The translations under genes were made by a program, and so were the position numbers. Below, in pieces: positions 48,301-59,037 of a stretch of 64,000 nt of DNA. A model generated the notes under the pieces. The model was not told where the DNA came from, made no database searches, and was given only the letters and a program-made list of their open reading frames with translations. Numbering within the stretch: position 1 is the stretch's first letter; each line of letters begins with the position of its first letter. Source of the DNA: Solenopsis invicta. Lineage: Eukaryota; Arthropoda; Insecta; Hymenoptera; Formicidae. The DNA lies in assembly GCF_016802725.1 (NCBI RefSeq), contig NC_052665.1:5022001-5086000 (forward strand), read 5' to 3'.

Positions 48301-51300
48301 CGCGTGACGAAACAATCAGCATTCGCCGCGTAAAACTCGAGTGTCTGATAACAATAGGCCTGTTTCCTTCTTTTTAGCCGTTTAACTTTTGCACACAGTT
48401 CAAAACCTCACTCTTTTTCTCTTCAATGAAAAGAGAAAGAGGAACGATGAACTGTGCAAGAAGTCGAGCTAAAAGGAACACGTCTATTTAAAGCTGTAAG
48501 GGGATGCTAAAGTCATCCTTTTTTACCGACCAAACGTTAATTTTCGGGCACGCCGTTCTTCTAATTGCATTTACAGATTTAAAAATCCTTTTCCACAATT
48601 AAAATATATACAATAATGTATAACGGACGCTATATAAGGATAAGAAAAACAAAAAAAAATTGAAAATAATTTTCCAATTTTTTTCGTTTTCATTATCCTT
48701 ATATAGCGTCCGTTATACATTAATGTCTATACTTTAATTGTGGAAAAGGATTTTTAAATCTGTAAATACAATTAGAAGAACGGCGTGCCCGAAAATTAAC
48801 GTTTGGTCGGTAAAAAAGGATGACTTTAGTATCACCTTAGAGATTTCATATTTTAAACGTTTGTCCATTTTCATCGATATAACTTTAATTCATCACTTTA
48901 ACTTAATTTTTATCCTTTTCTGGTTCTATGAATTGATAAATTGAGCCGAGATCAAAGTTAATTTACGTTTGGTGAAAAGGGATACAAATATTTAACATTT
49001 AAATGCCGTTTAAAATTAAAATATTTTTAAGTATTTTATACAAAAACAGAAATAAAATATTTTAATAGTATCTTAAAATTGAGTTTTTTTTTAGCGTAGG
49101 GAATCTCGTTGGACTACCGATCGGCGAAGAATGAACATAACATAATGTAAAATGTCGTACACGACCGTGTACGACAAACATTGAGAATCATTAGTGTCGA
49201 AAAGGTCGGCGATTAGAATACGTGCACGCTCGAAGGCAAAGATAGGCTAGAGTAGATTCGAGCAACTTGTTCTTTTTTTAACTTGTAATGTTATCTCATA
49301 ATTCTTTAGATATTTATTTCGCTAAAAGTGTCAGCTGCCCTTTGATACACGAAGAATCGCTGTTTTCTTGACGCCAAACCGTTATGTAAGTTCAAACTGA
49401 CTGCATTCGAGCAGCTTAATCTCTTGTTGCTTTTTCCTAGTATAAACCGTTATGTATTTCACTAATTATTTTATAAAATAATTATCTTATATTATCTTGC
49501 CCTCATTAAATTTTTTCCTGCCATTATTCCTGTAATCATATAAAAATTTTGTAATGTGGTTTTGACTAATTCGATCCGGGTAACAATGTAATATTTGCCA
49601 GAAGGAACGATGCGCGAATGAGATAAACTAGTAAAAATAGTATTTTGCGAAGTATAGTTAATGGTATTGTTTAGCTTAGTTAAACACATTGTCAGGCGCC
49701 TTCGCGATAATTAAGGAACTACATACATTCTGAATTTTCGAAAAATCGTATGTTATTTTTTATATTGAAAATAATTGTTTATAATTTTAAGAATATGGGA
49801 CACAAAAAATTAATGCAAAAGCTATAAAAATAACGAAATTAGCAATGAGCAATAATGTGAGCGTGTGTACGTTCGAAAAATCATCAATTTCGTTGTTTTT
49901 CATCAATATCGACTTGAACAGTTTTTAATATTTTTCCATGAAAATTTGAGTAGTTATTCGTAATAAAATTCTCTATCGACAGACGGTCGTTTTTTTTAAT
50001 TTTTTAATTAAAAAAGCTTCTATACACAATTAAATTTCAAAATGTTTATTAAAAATCGACTTTTTCTCATAATTGCATAAATTTTGTATTTTTCCAAAAT
50101 ATGAAAATATTGTTCCACTGTCCGTTGTCACATAATCGTTTTATGAGCACACATTGTAATTTTACATATGCGATGACCTCACAGGTCCGGAATTATGCCG
50201 AGCGTGAAGAAAAAAATTTTTTTAATGGATGCTGGAACGGCGCCAGAGAAACGCGTTTAAATAATTTGGACTATAAAAATAATCCAAACAATATTTTATT
50301 ATTCCTTTACATCAAACGTGATCTTTCTCTCAAATTAATTAAAACTTATTTCATTTCCATGGAAAAAAAAAAACCGACAATAATCTTTCGACGTCGCGAG
50401 TAGCGCGTAGCCTCTTCCTAAGCGATTTCGACGACCAAGTTACACGTAGCCGTGGCTAACGAGGGTATGCAAATTTCCGACGCACGCACTCGCCGGAGAT
50501 CATCCGTTTCGCTCCGCGCGTTCGAGCCGCCAAAGGGGGCTCTCTTGGTCCGCGCGAGTGTAGTGACGGAATCTCTATAAATAGAAATGCGCGAAACGGC
50601 CGTGTATCGATGCAAAAATGCAGAGCCAATATGCGAATCGTCTCGGTGACCGATTCGCGTTCTCCACGCGAGTATTGCCTACCGTTTATGCGTTGACGGC
50701 GCTGACGACGGCGTTTCATAACATGGCGTAACTACACGTTTTCACGACAGCTCGTTCGTGTCCTACGGATTTTCTGCACGGTGACGTTTAAACGTCTTTG
50801 AAATTATTAGTATGAGAAGTGGAAACGCTTCGAGTTTCGGCAGGGCAGCGACGACGTAAATTTAATCAGGCAAATGGACGATTCCACGTCTCTTGACACG
50901 ATTGAGCTACAAATGACGTCATCTGCTTTTCTACGCCGCGCTGTTTACCCTTTCGTCAAAACTTTGCTCGTCTTCTCTCGTGTGCGGCCGAAGATATTTT
51001 TATTACAGTTTTACAAGCTCGAAAAAACCCTGAGCTTCTAAAAATTTTTCAAATTTAACGGAAAAATTCACCTACAACCGAAAAAATTCGCAGAAAAATT
51101 GAAAACTTCGGTTTTCGCTTCTCGAGCCTTTGAAACAGTAATCTTTATATATTTAACGTTATATAACAGCGCTCCTTGGAAATCACGATCATGAATCATC
51201 GTCTCAAGATGTTGAAATGCACTTGTGCACGATAACGCGCACGATCGATCGGTAGATTGGCAATCGCTTAATCGCTCGAATCGCGAAACTCGCGTAGCAC

Positions 51301-52884
51301 AAAAATACAACAGCTGTCGGTCGATCTTTATCGCGGGAAAAGAAAACACATTTCTTTCATTCCAGACGTACTTATCGCAAATCGCGATACGCGGATCTTC
51401 GGCGACTACCAATAATCGTTGGATCGCAGTAATTTCAATGCCGGATGCGCCGTGCCAAACGCAACAGAATTCCTCTCGGTAAGAAATAAAGCGGATGTAA
51501 GACCTGCCGCATACTGATGCGATCGAGCGAAAACAAGAGAAAAATAATCGACGTGAGGATACGAAGGTCGCTCGCGCAACTTCTCCCTAATAATCACCTC
51601 TCGCGCGGAGTACCGCGACAGATCAAATATCAGACAAATTAGATTCGCTCGCACGTTTCGAGGTAGCGAAGGATCGATACCGTCAATGTCAACAGCGCCA
51701 GTATTGACCGCGACTTGCACTCAAAAAAATGTTTTGCACGTTTTGCCGATGTAGGTAGGTAGATTTCCAGGTGTCATAAAACTTTATTGCTATTTTTTTG
51801 TATTTGCTAAAATATTGTTTGTCACGTATAAAATTTCCCTATAAACGCGTAATATTTAATATTAAGTAAGTAATATTCTAGGTAATATTGTATCAAATAA
51901 AATATTAAATAATATTTCTGAAATATTAATGTAAATGCTTTTTTTTATTAAAGTAAAATAAAGTTTATGCAAAAAATAAAATATATAAAATGTCGTGCAA
52001 CATAAAAAAATAGATTTTAAACATGTCATTTGTTATTAATAATCTTATTATATATTTCAAGAAATATTTTCCTTCAAATCTTAAAACTGTATAAATATTT
52101 TTACGACATTCCACGAATAATAAAGTAACGCACTAAGAATATTATGTAAAGTGGACATATAATTCCATGATATTAAAAAATATTAATTAATATTCTCGAA
52201 ATATCGTAATATTATTCTAATCTGTAATAATTTATCATATTCTAAGAATATTATGCGTTTATAGAGTTGCAGCAGCCACATTTGCAATCTTTCTAGAAAA
52301 TTTGGGTCTTATTGCCAATTATAGTCAAATTTTATAACAAGTATGATTGGCAACACGAGTAGGCGCCATAAAAAAAAATGTTCTTTCTGAATAGTTCTTT
52401 TATAAACAAGTTTCAGATATAAATTCCGTCTCTGTTCTTTCATAAACATTTCAGATATAAATTCCGTCTCTATTACCGAGATCAAACGTATGCGATATCA
52501 TAATATTTACTAATTGCATTTATCTACTCTAATTAATTTTTTGCAGCCAACAAATTGTGGCTGTATTTGCAAGACCATTTTTTCGAGCACGCGCTAATTT
52601 TGATCTATCTTCTCTCTCTCTTTCTCTTTGTGCCGATATACGTAATTCCGTTTACATTCAATTTTCCCGGAAAACGATTTCGAGATGCGATGTATACAAT
52701 ACGTTGGCTCGTAAACATAAGTCACCGGTCACCGACGCGAGCCAAACGCTATCGAACATTAACATCCGCGATCGAAGAAGCTTCCGAAAATCAATGCGAA
52801 ACACATAATAAATTTGTTGCGTATGTAGAGAGACGCGCGAAAGGGAGAATGTAACCGGCGCGGCGCGTCTGCCGAAAGGTTAGG

Positions 52885-52947
<63 letters not shown>

Positions 52948-53149
52948 TCAGGAGAACGTACCTGGTGGTGCTCTTGAAGAAGTTGTTGCTCTCGCGGTTC
53001 ATCAGCTCGCTGCGGAACCGCGACATCTCGTCCTCCATCTTCCTCATCTCGGCGTCGAAGCGCTCGCGTATGTTGGAAAACTCGGTGTCGATCACGCTGA
53101 AGTCACCGAGTTTGATGGGAATGTTGCGCTTGATACCACTGTCGGCCAT
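31439..53149 (-). CDS. HspB8: HspB8-like small heat-shock protein (complete, 3 exons over 21.7 kb)
   Basis: Minus-strand exons 53149-52962, 40533-40344 and 31633-31439 join (phases 2 and 0, all GT-AG) to 190 codons and a stop. The start MADSGIKRNIPIKLGDFSVI matches the Drosophila CG14207/HspB8 and moth Hsp21.4 type of small Hsp from memory. Residues 1-62 are an N-terminal coiled region rich in charged residues; 63-97 is a variable Ser/Thr/Gln linker with SPLIQDEG; about 98-181 is the alpha-crystallin domain with RFDVSQY, REYNREFLLP (Arg146 corresponds to the structural Arg120 of alphaB-crystallin) and LSKDGVLTV; residues 185-187 are the C-terminal IPI (I-X-I) motif that docks on neighbouring subunits. 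The family holds unfolding proteins and, as HSPB8 with BAG3, helps autophagic clearance in the cytosol. Unlike most intronless insect small Hsp genes, this one has two long introns (12,428 and 8,710 bp). Confidence 0.93.
31790..31921. mobile_element. Small inverted-repeat MITE
   Basis: Ends TATAAGGCGAGTTTTCCAT and the inverse of TATAGGCGAGTTTTTCAATG, with further pairing of ATCGATTG and GCATTATACATGCAAATG type segments. About 130 bp, no coding frame. Confidence 0.7.
32999..33133. mobile_element. CACTGAGA-ended MITE, 135 bp
   Basis: Begins CACTGAGAAAAAAATTG after TA and ends TTTTTTTCTCAGCG before TA. The interior shows TTAGTTCAAATATTT and TACTTGAACTGAAGAAA as inverse segments. Confidence 0.75.
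33290..33504. mobile_element. CACTGAGA-ended palindromic MITE, 215 bp
   Basis: Begins CACTGAGAAAAAAAATTG after TA and ends with its inverse before TA. Pairing runs inward over CTAAAATATTTAG and GTTGATTTAA, making nearly the whole element one hairpin. Confidence 0.8.
35012..35041. repeat. (GA)n microsatellite
   Basis: About fifteen GA units in HspB8 intron 2. Confidence 0.95.
36763..37122. mobile_element. TA-flanked element with nested palindromic sequence
   Basis: Ends CAGGTTGTACCAGAAGTAGATC and the inverse of CAGTGTACCAGAAGTCAATC, each next to TA. Inside, 36869-37040 resembles the palindromic element at 5169-5399 (ATTTATAATCTTAAAC, ATAATTTG, GCATGAAG), so one element either contains or was inserted by the other. 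Confidence 0.65.
39315..39356. repeat. (GA)n microsatellite
   Basis: A GA tract of about 40 bases with one interruption, in HspB8 intron 2. Confidence 0.93.
40344..40533 (-). CDS. HspB8: HspB8 exon 2
   Basis: Acceptor AATTGCAG/TACCACC; 190 nt; ends KLL at donor GTGAGT. Carries the linker and the first beta strands of the alpha-crystallin domain (KMLKLRFDVSQYTPEEIVVK). Confidence 0.93.
44553..44925. mobile_element. CACTGAGA-family MITE, copy 3 (inverted)
   Basis: Begins TAGTGAGAGAATATTTT and ends TTTTTCTCTTAGTG before TA. The interior (TAAACATTTCTTAATCGAAATATTTATGTAAATAAAATAAA-like order) matches copy 2 at 18487-18863. Confidence 0.72.
46181..46731 (-). mobile_element. AGGATGTA-ended DNA element, copy 2
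   Basis: Inverse-orientation copy of the element at 6981-7522, about 551 bp, flanked by TTA and TAA. Shared internal blocks include CCTGCAAAGTAAAT, AATTATCTTAAATAATATTT and TCATTATTAATTATATTTTT. No coding frame. Confidence 0.75.
47450..47505 (-). CDS. HspB8: Candidate alternative first exon of HspB8
   Basis: On the minus strand inside HspB8 intron 1, ATG at 47505 opens 18 codons (MIPNEDLYPPAHKTVIKL) plus CG, ending at donor GTATGT. The phase equals that of the regular exon 1, so splicing to exon 2 at 40533 would complete CGT (Arg) and continue TTTQQSTQ into the intact alpha-crystallin domain. That would give a shorter N-terminus lacking the charged coiled region. A TTTAAA box lies at 47575-47580, roughly 70 bases upstream of the ATG. 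It is surrounded by a GC-rich patch. Good donor, matching phase and protein-like composition support it; no transcript evidence. Confidence 0.42.
48354..48490. mobile_element. Hairpin MITE, ~135 bp
   Basis: Ends ATAGGCCTGTTTCCTTCTTTTTAGC-like and inverse of AATAGACGTGTTCCTTTTAGC; inner segments GCACACAGTTC and GAACTGTGCA, and CTCTTTTTCTCTTC and GAAAAGAGAAAGAG, pair around a tiny loop. It sits nine bases from the next element. Confidence 0.65.
48499..48837. mobile_element. 339-bp foldback MITE with TA target duplication
   Basis: TA (48497-48498) and TA (48838-48839) flank ends AGGGGATGCTAAAGTCATCC and the inverse of AGGTGATACTAAAGTCATCC. The two halves are near-perfect inverses along about 160 bases each, with AACGTTAATTTTCGGGCACG, ATTTAAAAATCCTTTTCCAC and TGTATAACGGACGCTATATA repeated in inverse. 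The small difference between arms implies a recent insertion. Mariner/Tc1-type target. Confidence 0.88.
52887..52946. repeat. (TC)n microsatellite, ~58 bases
   Basis: The longest simple repeat in the window. It lies 15 bases downstream of the HspB8 exon 1 donor and reads as (GA)n on the transcribed strand, where GAGA-binding factors could act. Confidence 0.95.
52962..53149 (-). CDS. HspB8: HspB8 exon 1
   Basis: ATG at 53149; 62 codons plus AG ending at donor CACCACCAG/GTACGT. A long (GA)n tract on this strand follows 15 bases into the intron. Confidence 0.92.
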
Positions 53150-53350
53150 GTTCTCCGCCTGCAGACTGCACTCTCTCGTGTCTCTTGTCACTGCGTATTA
53201 TCACTCGACTCGAGGACTCGCGCGTCTCTCCGTCCGAACTACGAACGACCCTCTCGCTCGCGAGAATACAGAGGAAACCGGTACGTCACACACACGTGTC
53301 GCACACTCTCGCTCCTGTCTAAGGAATGAGCGCCGCTCGCCGGCGACCCC

Positions 53351-53359
53351 TTATAAATA
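53351..53359 (-). promoter_or_regulatory. HspB8: TATA box of HspB8
   Basis: On the minus strand TATTTATAA, in GGGTATTTATAAGGGG, about 200 bases upstream of the ATG at 53149. It implies a transcription start near 53.32-53.33 kb and a 5'UTR of about 175 bases. Confidence 0.6.
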
Positions 53360-53376
53360 CCCGGCGACGCCGGCGA

Positions 53377-53384
53377 GAACGTTC
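53377..53384 (-). promoter_or_regulatory. HspB8: Heat-shock element core GAACGTTC
   Basis: A perfect nGAAnnTTCn pair, the core binding unit of heat-shock factor, placed 18 bases upstream of the TATA box with an imperfect third unit (GGT) next to it. Known HSF sites need three units for strong binding, so induction may be modest. Confidence 0.5.
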
Positions 53385-53390
53385 GTGGTG

Positions 53391-53427
53391 TTCGGCCGCG
53401 CTCGGCCGCGCTCGGCCGCGCTCGACC
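53391..53427. repeat. Decamer tandem repeat CTCGGCCGCG
   Basis: Three to four copies of a 10-bp GC-rich unit just upstream of the heat-shock element in the HspB8 promoter. Confidence 0.8.
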
Positions 53428-54621
53428 GCCCGCCTCGTGACCGCGCACGCGGTCGCTCGCGACGGACGCGGCGCGGACGCGGGCGGATCGCTCGTGAGAT
53501 TTGACACGCACGATGACGGGATCCTAAACTTAATTAGATATTAATCGCCGAACGCGGGAACGTTGTTAGCGAAAAGTTGACGGACGCGAAACGGGAAAGC
53601 GTACGTCGTCGTCTCTGCCGCCCACATCCTGCGCTGCGCGGGGACGAAACAGCGCTTTCATCGCTTACGAACGCCGTTGCTCTTCACGAAAATATAATTA
53701 TAAATTTGGTTTCCCAAGATAGAAGATTGCGCTATATTTTTTGATTGTTTAAAATAACTTTGAAATATTATATAGTTGACGTATTCGATTCCAGCGTGCG
53801 AAAATGAATTCACATGAATTGAAAATTGCAATTCATTTTAATGCATTAATTCACTTTAATGTTCACGCGTTTGCGCTTAGTCATGCAAGAAGCATGAATA
53901 AAAAGCATATACGGAATACTCAAATTGAAATGCGAAATACTACGCTATTCATCGTTTTGAATTCGGATGGATTCATGTCCCCATTATTTTTCAAATGGAT
54001 TCGAAGAATCGAAAGCGCGAATTCAAAAATGTCGAAATAAATTCATTTCTATCAATTTCAATTCGTTCGCTGGGAGACATGAGTTTACGTGCATTAAAAA
54101 TGTATTAATGACAGTCACTGACTTTTTTTTCAAAAGAAAAGAAAAATATAGAAAGACGCTAAATTTTTATACCACGTACTTGGATAAATTATTATAAAAC
54201 GGTTGACGGTTTTGAGGGAATTGACTCCCTTCCTGTCGAGGAAATCCTCATTGAGGTGAACACGTGTTAGCTTCCTACGTTGCGACCGAACTTATTTTCA
54301 CATTAAAACAAATAATACGTCACGGGGCCTCGCTCTTAGAATTTGTTCACATATAAAAGATCGCGCGTGGGCGAGGCGCGGAGCTTTCGAGAACAGGCAC
54401 AAAACGAATAATCATCGTTTGCCCGCGCAACAGAGCATGACTAATATACCCGCGCAATCATTTCCTTATAAACGACCCCCGCGAAAGAACAATCTCGTAA
54501 ATTCCACGCGCGCCTTCCGATAGAATTATCGTATTTAATTTTGACCGACACGGGATGGAGATAAAATGATCGCAGCTACATGCAAAAATAATATTTTCAC
54601 ATCGTATAATAGTAGTTTCTA

Positions 54622-55171
54622 CACGGAGAAAACGATTTTTTTTAAACTTGATCAATTTTATTGTATCCAAACAAATTTGTTATTTGGAATGGTCCAAACA
54701 AACCAATGTTTGAATCAATAAGTATGATTATTTAAATTTGAAACAATAAGTATATATCTTCGTGTTAAATAAATCATTTGTTTGAAACGAAAGATATATT
54801 CTCAACATATTTTGCCATTTTTTAAAAATTAATTATTTGTTTCATTGTTCGTGTACTTATTGTAATCAAACAATATATTATTAGGTTGAAAGATATTACT
54901 TTAAATAATAGAGTTATTTTTGTCTAATTATTATTTGACAAAAATAACTCTATTATTTAAAGTAATATCTTTCAACCTAATAATATATTGTCTGATTACA
55001 ATAAGTACACAAACAATGAAACAAATAATTTAAATAGAGATTTTTTTTAACAAAATAACAAAATTTGTATTCAAACAAATAATGTTTTGTATAAGCATAT
55101 GTTATTTCAATGAAACAAATTTCAGTCAATTAAATAGGAACACTGAATCTAAAGTAACCTTTTTCTCCGTG
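54622..55171. mobile_element. 550-bp TA-flanked element with long central palindrome
   Basis: Begins CACGGAGAAAACGA after TA and ends CTTTTTCTCCGTG before TA. Centred near 54930 is a near-perfect inverted repeat with arms of about 90 bases (from about 54835 to 55025), including TTTAAATAATAGAGTTATTT and its inverse, with a loop of about 12 bases. The ends resemble those of the CACTGAGA family, so it is probably a related lineage. Confidence 0.8.
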
Positions 55172-56867
55172 TAGAATTGTTCGACAAAGCTTTGAATATA
55201 AATTTATGTTTGACACGTTTTTCGTTACTTGAAAAAATTCCGTTTTTGAACTTGGTCGTAGACCAGAACGAACAATCGTGTTAGAAAATGTAACCGGAAA
55301 ATAATAGGGTTCGAGATGACGTAAGACGCTCTTAACGAGTTGCAACGGCGGATGATATAATTTTTTATGGTGCTGATCGTTTAATTAGACCAAATTAAAA
55401 GGTCTCTTCGAAGTCAATAACTCATCGACAAGGCATCGTTTAACGTGGTGATCCATCCGTGAAGGATGGTTATTGATGTGAACTTTAATTGACAGAAGTT
55501 AAAACTTTCTCTGCAAGTAAAAAAAATGCTCCGAAACTACTATAAGTGATACAAAAATTTATACAAAGAACTTCGTATGTTTCAACTTGGTTCACTACCA
55601 GTGATACAGTCCCTCTATACGTTTCAACTTTGATTTTTATCTACGAATTGATCCAAATCAAAAGAGGAATATTTTTTGTTAAATTTAATTATTCGAACTC
55701 TTCTTTCTGAAAAATAAAAATTTATAAATAAAAATGAGTATATGGTTTCTATACGTCCTAAACTGTTTTACTTGACAGCAATACTATTTTAAAATTATCT
55801 AGATAAAACGATATATATATTTTACCTAGATAAATTTAAAGTTAAATAATCTTTATCTTAAATACATTTACAATTTATCTTATTTTTAGGTAATTGAGTT
55901 ATCTAAGCGCATTGATGATTGCACGATGATTGCGAATTAATAAAATTCGCGTGATCAGTGGATTTCTAACTTTATCAAAAGATTGAAAACGCATTCTGTC
56001 CATATTGCATTCGTCGAAAATTGGCAATCGCTTCGAGACGCGTCATCGTGCTGAGAATGTTTTAAAAGACCATGTGCGAGTCCTCACAAGAAAATTCTTT
56101 TACGGTATTGAAACCGAGTCGCGGTGAGTGAGTGACGCCGACGCTATTTCGGCGCCTCGCGTCGTCACGAGCCGCGTCTGAATGGAACGGCACGTCACTA
56201 TACGCCCCCGTATTATTTCTCATACACAACACATTCGACATATACAGTCTTGCCGTTCTTCGCTCACGTCACGAGAATACGCTCACGTGAATTAGAGCAC
56301 CGTCGAAAAGTCTCGAACTAATTAGCTGAATCAGAGAAAGGATCGCGGCTGCACAGATATATTTTAAAAAAGTGAGCTTGAGACAAAATATTGAGTAAAT
56401 AATATATAAATATAAAGTAAATAACAGAGAATGAGAAATCGAGCCCGAACTGGCACAGTTCTCACTCACTGACGTAAACATGTTTTGTTCATTTAACGAT
56501 AAATATCCGAGTAAATACGCTTGCGCTTCGATCGAATTTAATAAGTTCATTATTTGCCTCGTAATCAGCGACAATTCTCACTACTGTTTTCAACAATTAA
56601 AGCTGTATATAAAAATGAAAAGAAATTTAATTAAGGACTTTCAGTCTTCAATATGTTATCAGTAGTTCGTATATACAATTGTTGACTGTTCTAAATACCT
56701 TATTCATCTCCTGCGTTTAAGTATGTGCCAAGAAGACTACATTGCACAATGACATGTTACAAAGTGTACATGTGATCCTTTCCGAAAAAATCCAGTGTAT
56801 GATGAAATTTTTTGATTAAATTTCTTCATCTGCTTGACACAAATTCGAAGCAACATTGCTAAAACAA

Positions 56868-57307
56868 CATTGAGAGAAAAATATTTTAAACAAAGAAAAA
56901 TACATTTTCTTCAAATCATACGTATTGATGCAAGAATCTGTTTGTTCTATTCAAGTAAAAATATTTTACTTTTAAATAAATAGACACATTATTTTAAATA
57001 TATAATTTTTACATTTTTTACATTTAAATAATGATTTCACAAATAGGCTAATAATATTATTAAACTTGATTGTTTTCTGATATTAAAAAATCCGCTCATC
57101 TGGAATATAAAAATAATCTGACAGTAAATATTTTCTAGAATTGCAAAAAAAATTACTCGTTTAAATTAAAAGTGATTTCTTCCTTTTATTTACATAGATA
57201 TTTCAATTGAAGAAATTTTCAACTTGACTGCAAGTAAATAAGCTATTAGGACCAATCGAGTAAATATTTTTTGTTTTGTTTTAAATAAGATATTTTTTCT
57301 CTGAGTG
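56868..57307. mobile_element. CACTGAGA-family MITE, copy 4
   Basis: Begins CATTGAGAGAAAAATATTTT and ends TATTTTTTCTCTGAGTG before TA. It runs in the same orientation as copy 1, sharing GCAAGAATCTGTTTGTTC-like, AGTAAAAATATTTTACTTTTAA and GGCTAATAATATTATTAAACTT segments. Confidence 0.75.
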
Positions 57308-58681
57308 TATAAACACATTTCTCTCGAGAAGATAAACTTTCGCCATGAGCTCATACAAGAGATCTTAATAAGAGTCCGAGGATCCGGCAATAAAGGTGGA
57401 GTAAAGGACACTGATCACGACTAACAAGATCGTCAAGGTTGGCTGCTAATGTGTGTCAATGTCATCGGTCGAGACGAGATTCTTTACGGGGCGACGGACT
57501 TCCTCTCTCGTTTCTGAAACGTCGACGAGATCAGGCAGCCGCCACCAACGACGTGGGGGAACCTGACTGGTATGACGTCACCTTTATAGGGGGTTTCGCC
57601 GATCGATAAAAGGCGTCACAGCGGTTCCTAATATGGATCGAAGATAAGGTTGCCGTGTGTAATAACGCTTCACCATCGATTCTTTCCATAATTGCGCAAG
57701 ATGCAAAGGAACGCGACGCCTTTAAAATATTTGGCAATTTATGGTGTTTTTAGAACGTTGTTTTAAGCCATTGAATTTTGATTCGATTTCTTCATTTTAA
57801 TAAACAAACCATTTCCTCCCTGGCACTCTGCAGGTTCGCGAACCCACGCAGTGAGTGTCTCTTAAGTGCCAAACCGGTTAGCGGTCGAGGTATCCGCAGG
57901 TTTATATTTTATACGCATAGCTCGATCTTAGATATCGTCTATCGTAATTTATAGGAAATTCGACTAGATTTATAATTCATGTGCTAAAGTTCATAACTCT
58001 TATCTTCCAATTGTAAGTCATTAACGTGTACCCGGACTCCAGCACTGATCCCTTGCATAAAATAAAGAGTTGTATTGACAAGCTGATTCGCAAGTCGTTC
58101 CGTAGATTCCATTCGTGTAATTAAAATTTTAAAAGATGTGATAAGATCCAATCTTAATTTACAGAACAAAGTTTCCCAATATCTTGGTTAATATTAGATA
58201 AAATATTATATATGTAATTCTTAATAATCAGCACTATCACAATCTAAGAAACATATTTCGATTCACGTTTCCCCCTTGAGAAGCGAAAATATCGGATGAC
58301 CGATCCACTCGTCGATCGCATCCTCGACATTGAATCGCGAAGGGGTGACAATTGACGGTCAAAGGAATCGAACGGTCAGCGAATGCCTTCGAACGAATGT
58401 TGGCTTCGGATTCTATGCCCGTCTCGGATTTTGTCGGCTAATAATAGCTTCGGTAGCGCATACCGAAGAGCTACTATCTTTTCGGCGACGTCAGTTTACT
58501 TGTTTTCCTCGTCTACGTACCGGGCTATGAATAATTGTTCAATCTCTCGCGGTTCGGCGAACGAAGAAATGACGCGGATAAATCGCTAGCGATTTGTTAA
58601 GACAACGAAACGCAGGGAATCTATTGAAATAAGATCGTGATGTGTGACAGTTCGACAAAGGGTCAACGAACGATCGTGGTA

Positions 58682-59037
58682 CACACCAAAAAATATCAAT
58701 TTTATTACTAAGAAAAGCGTTTACTCAATTTACTTTATTTCTTCTCGTAAGTAACGGCGATCTTTAACGAAGAATATTTTCTTGATAATTGTCTAATTCA
58801 TTATATACTGAAAATAAGAATTTATACTCTCGAAAAATATTATAAAATTGTATCAAAGAAACGTCAAAATAAGCAAATCGAATTTTCGTTTTAATTTAAT
58901 AATTCTGATTAAAGTAATATATTTTGAATTTGATGCTTGTGATGAACTTATGATAAATTTATGGAATACATAAGAACTTACGAAATATTTGAAATAAGCA
59001 ATATTTGCTTAATTCAAATATATATTTTTTCTGTGTG
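58682..59037. mobile_element. Probable MITE with CACACMRAAAAAAT ends
   Basis: Begins CACACCAAAAAATATC and ends ATATTTTTTCTGTGTG; about 355 bp, AT-rich, non-coding. A similar start (CACACACAAAAAAAATATC) occurs near 21.77 kb. Confidence 0.5.

Larger units (their letters stand above)
40534..52961 (-). other. HspB8 intron 1 (12.4 kb)
   Basis: Contains transposons at 44.6, 46.2, 48.4 and 48.5 kb and an in-phase candidate alternative first exon at 47.5 kb. TATA-like motifs occur at 43.33 kb and 50.57 kb (CTATAAATAG) and at 45.83 kb (CCTATATAAGAGG). GC-richer patches lie at 41.5-42.1, 43.1-43.4, 45.5-45.9, 46.98-47.2, 47.4-47.8, 50.4-51.0 and 51.2-51.7 kb; a TGACGTCA palindrome is near 50.92 kb. 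The rest is AT-rich without coding signal. Confidence 0.5.

Noticed and set aside
51406..51720. 104-codon minus-strand frame with a partly protein-like sequence
   Set aside because: No ATG at its start (GTG), no matching splice sites found, and no recognised domain.
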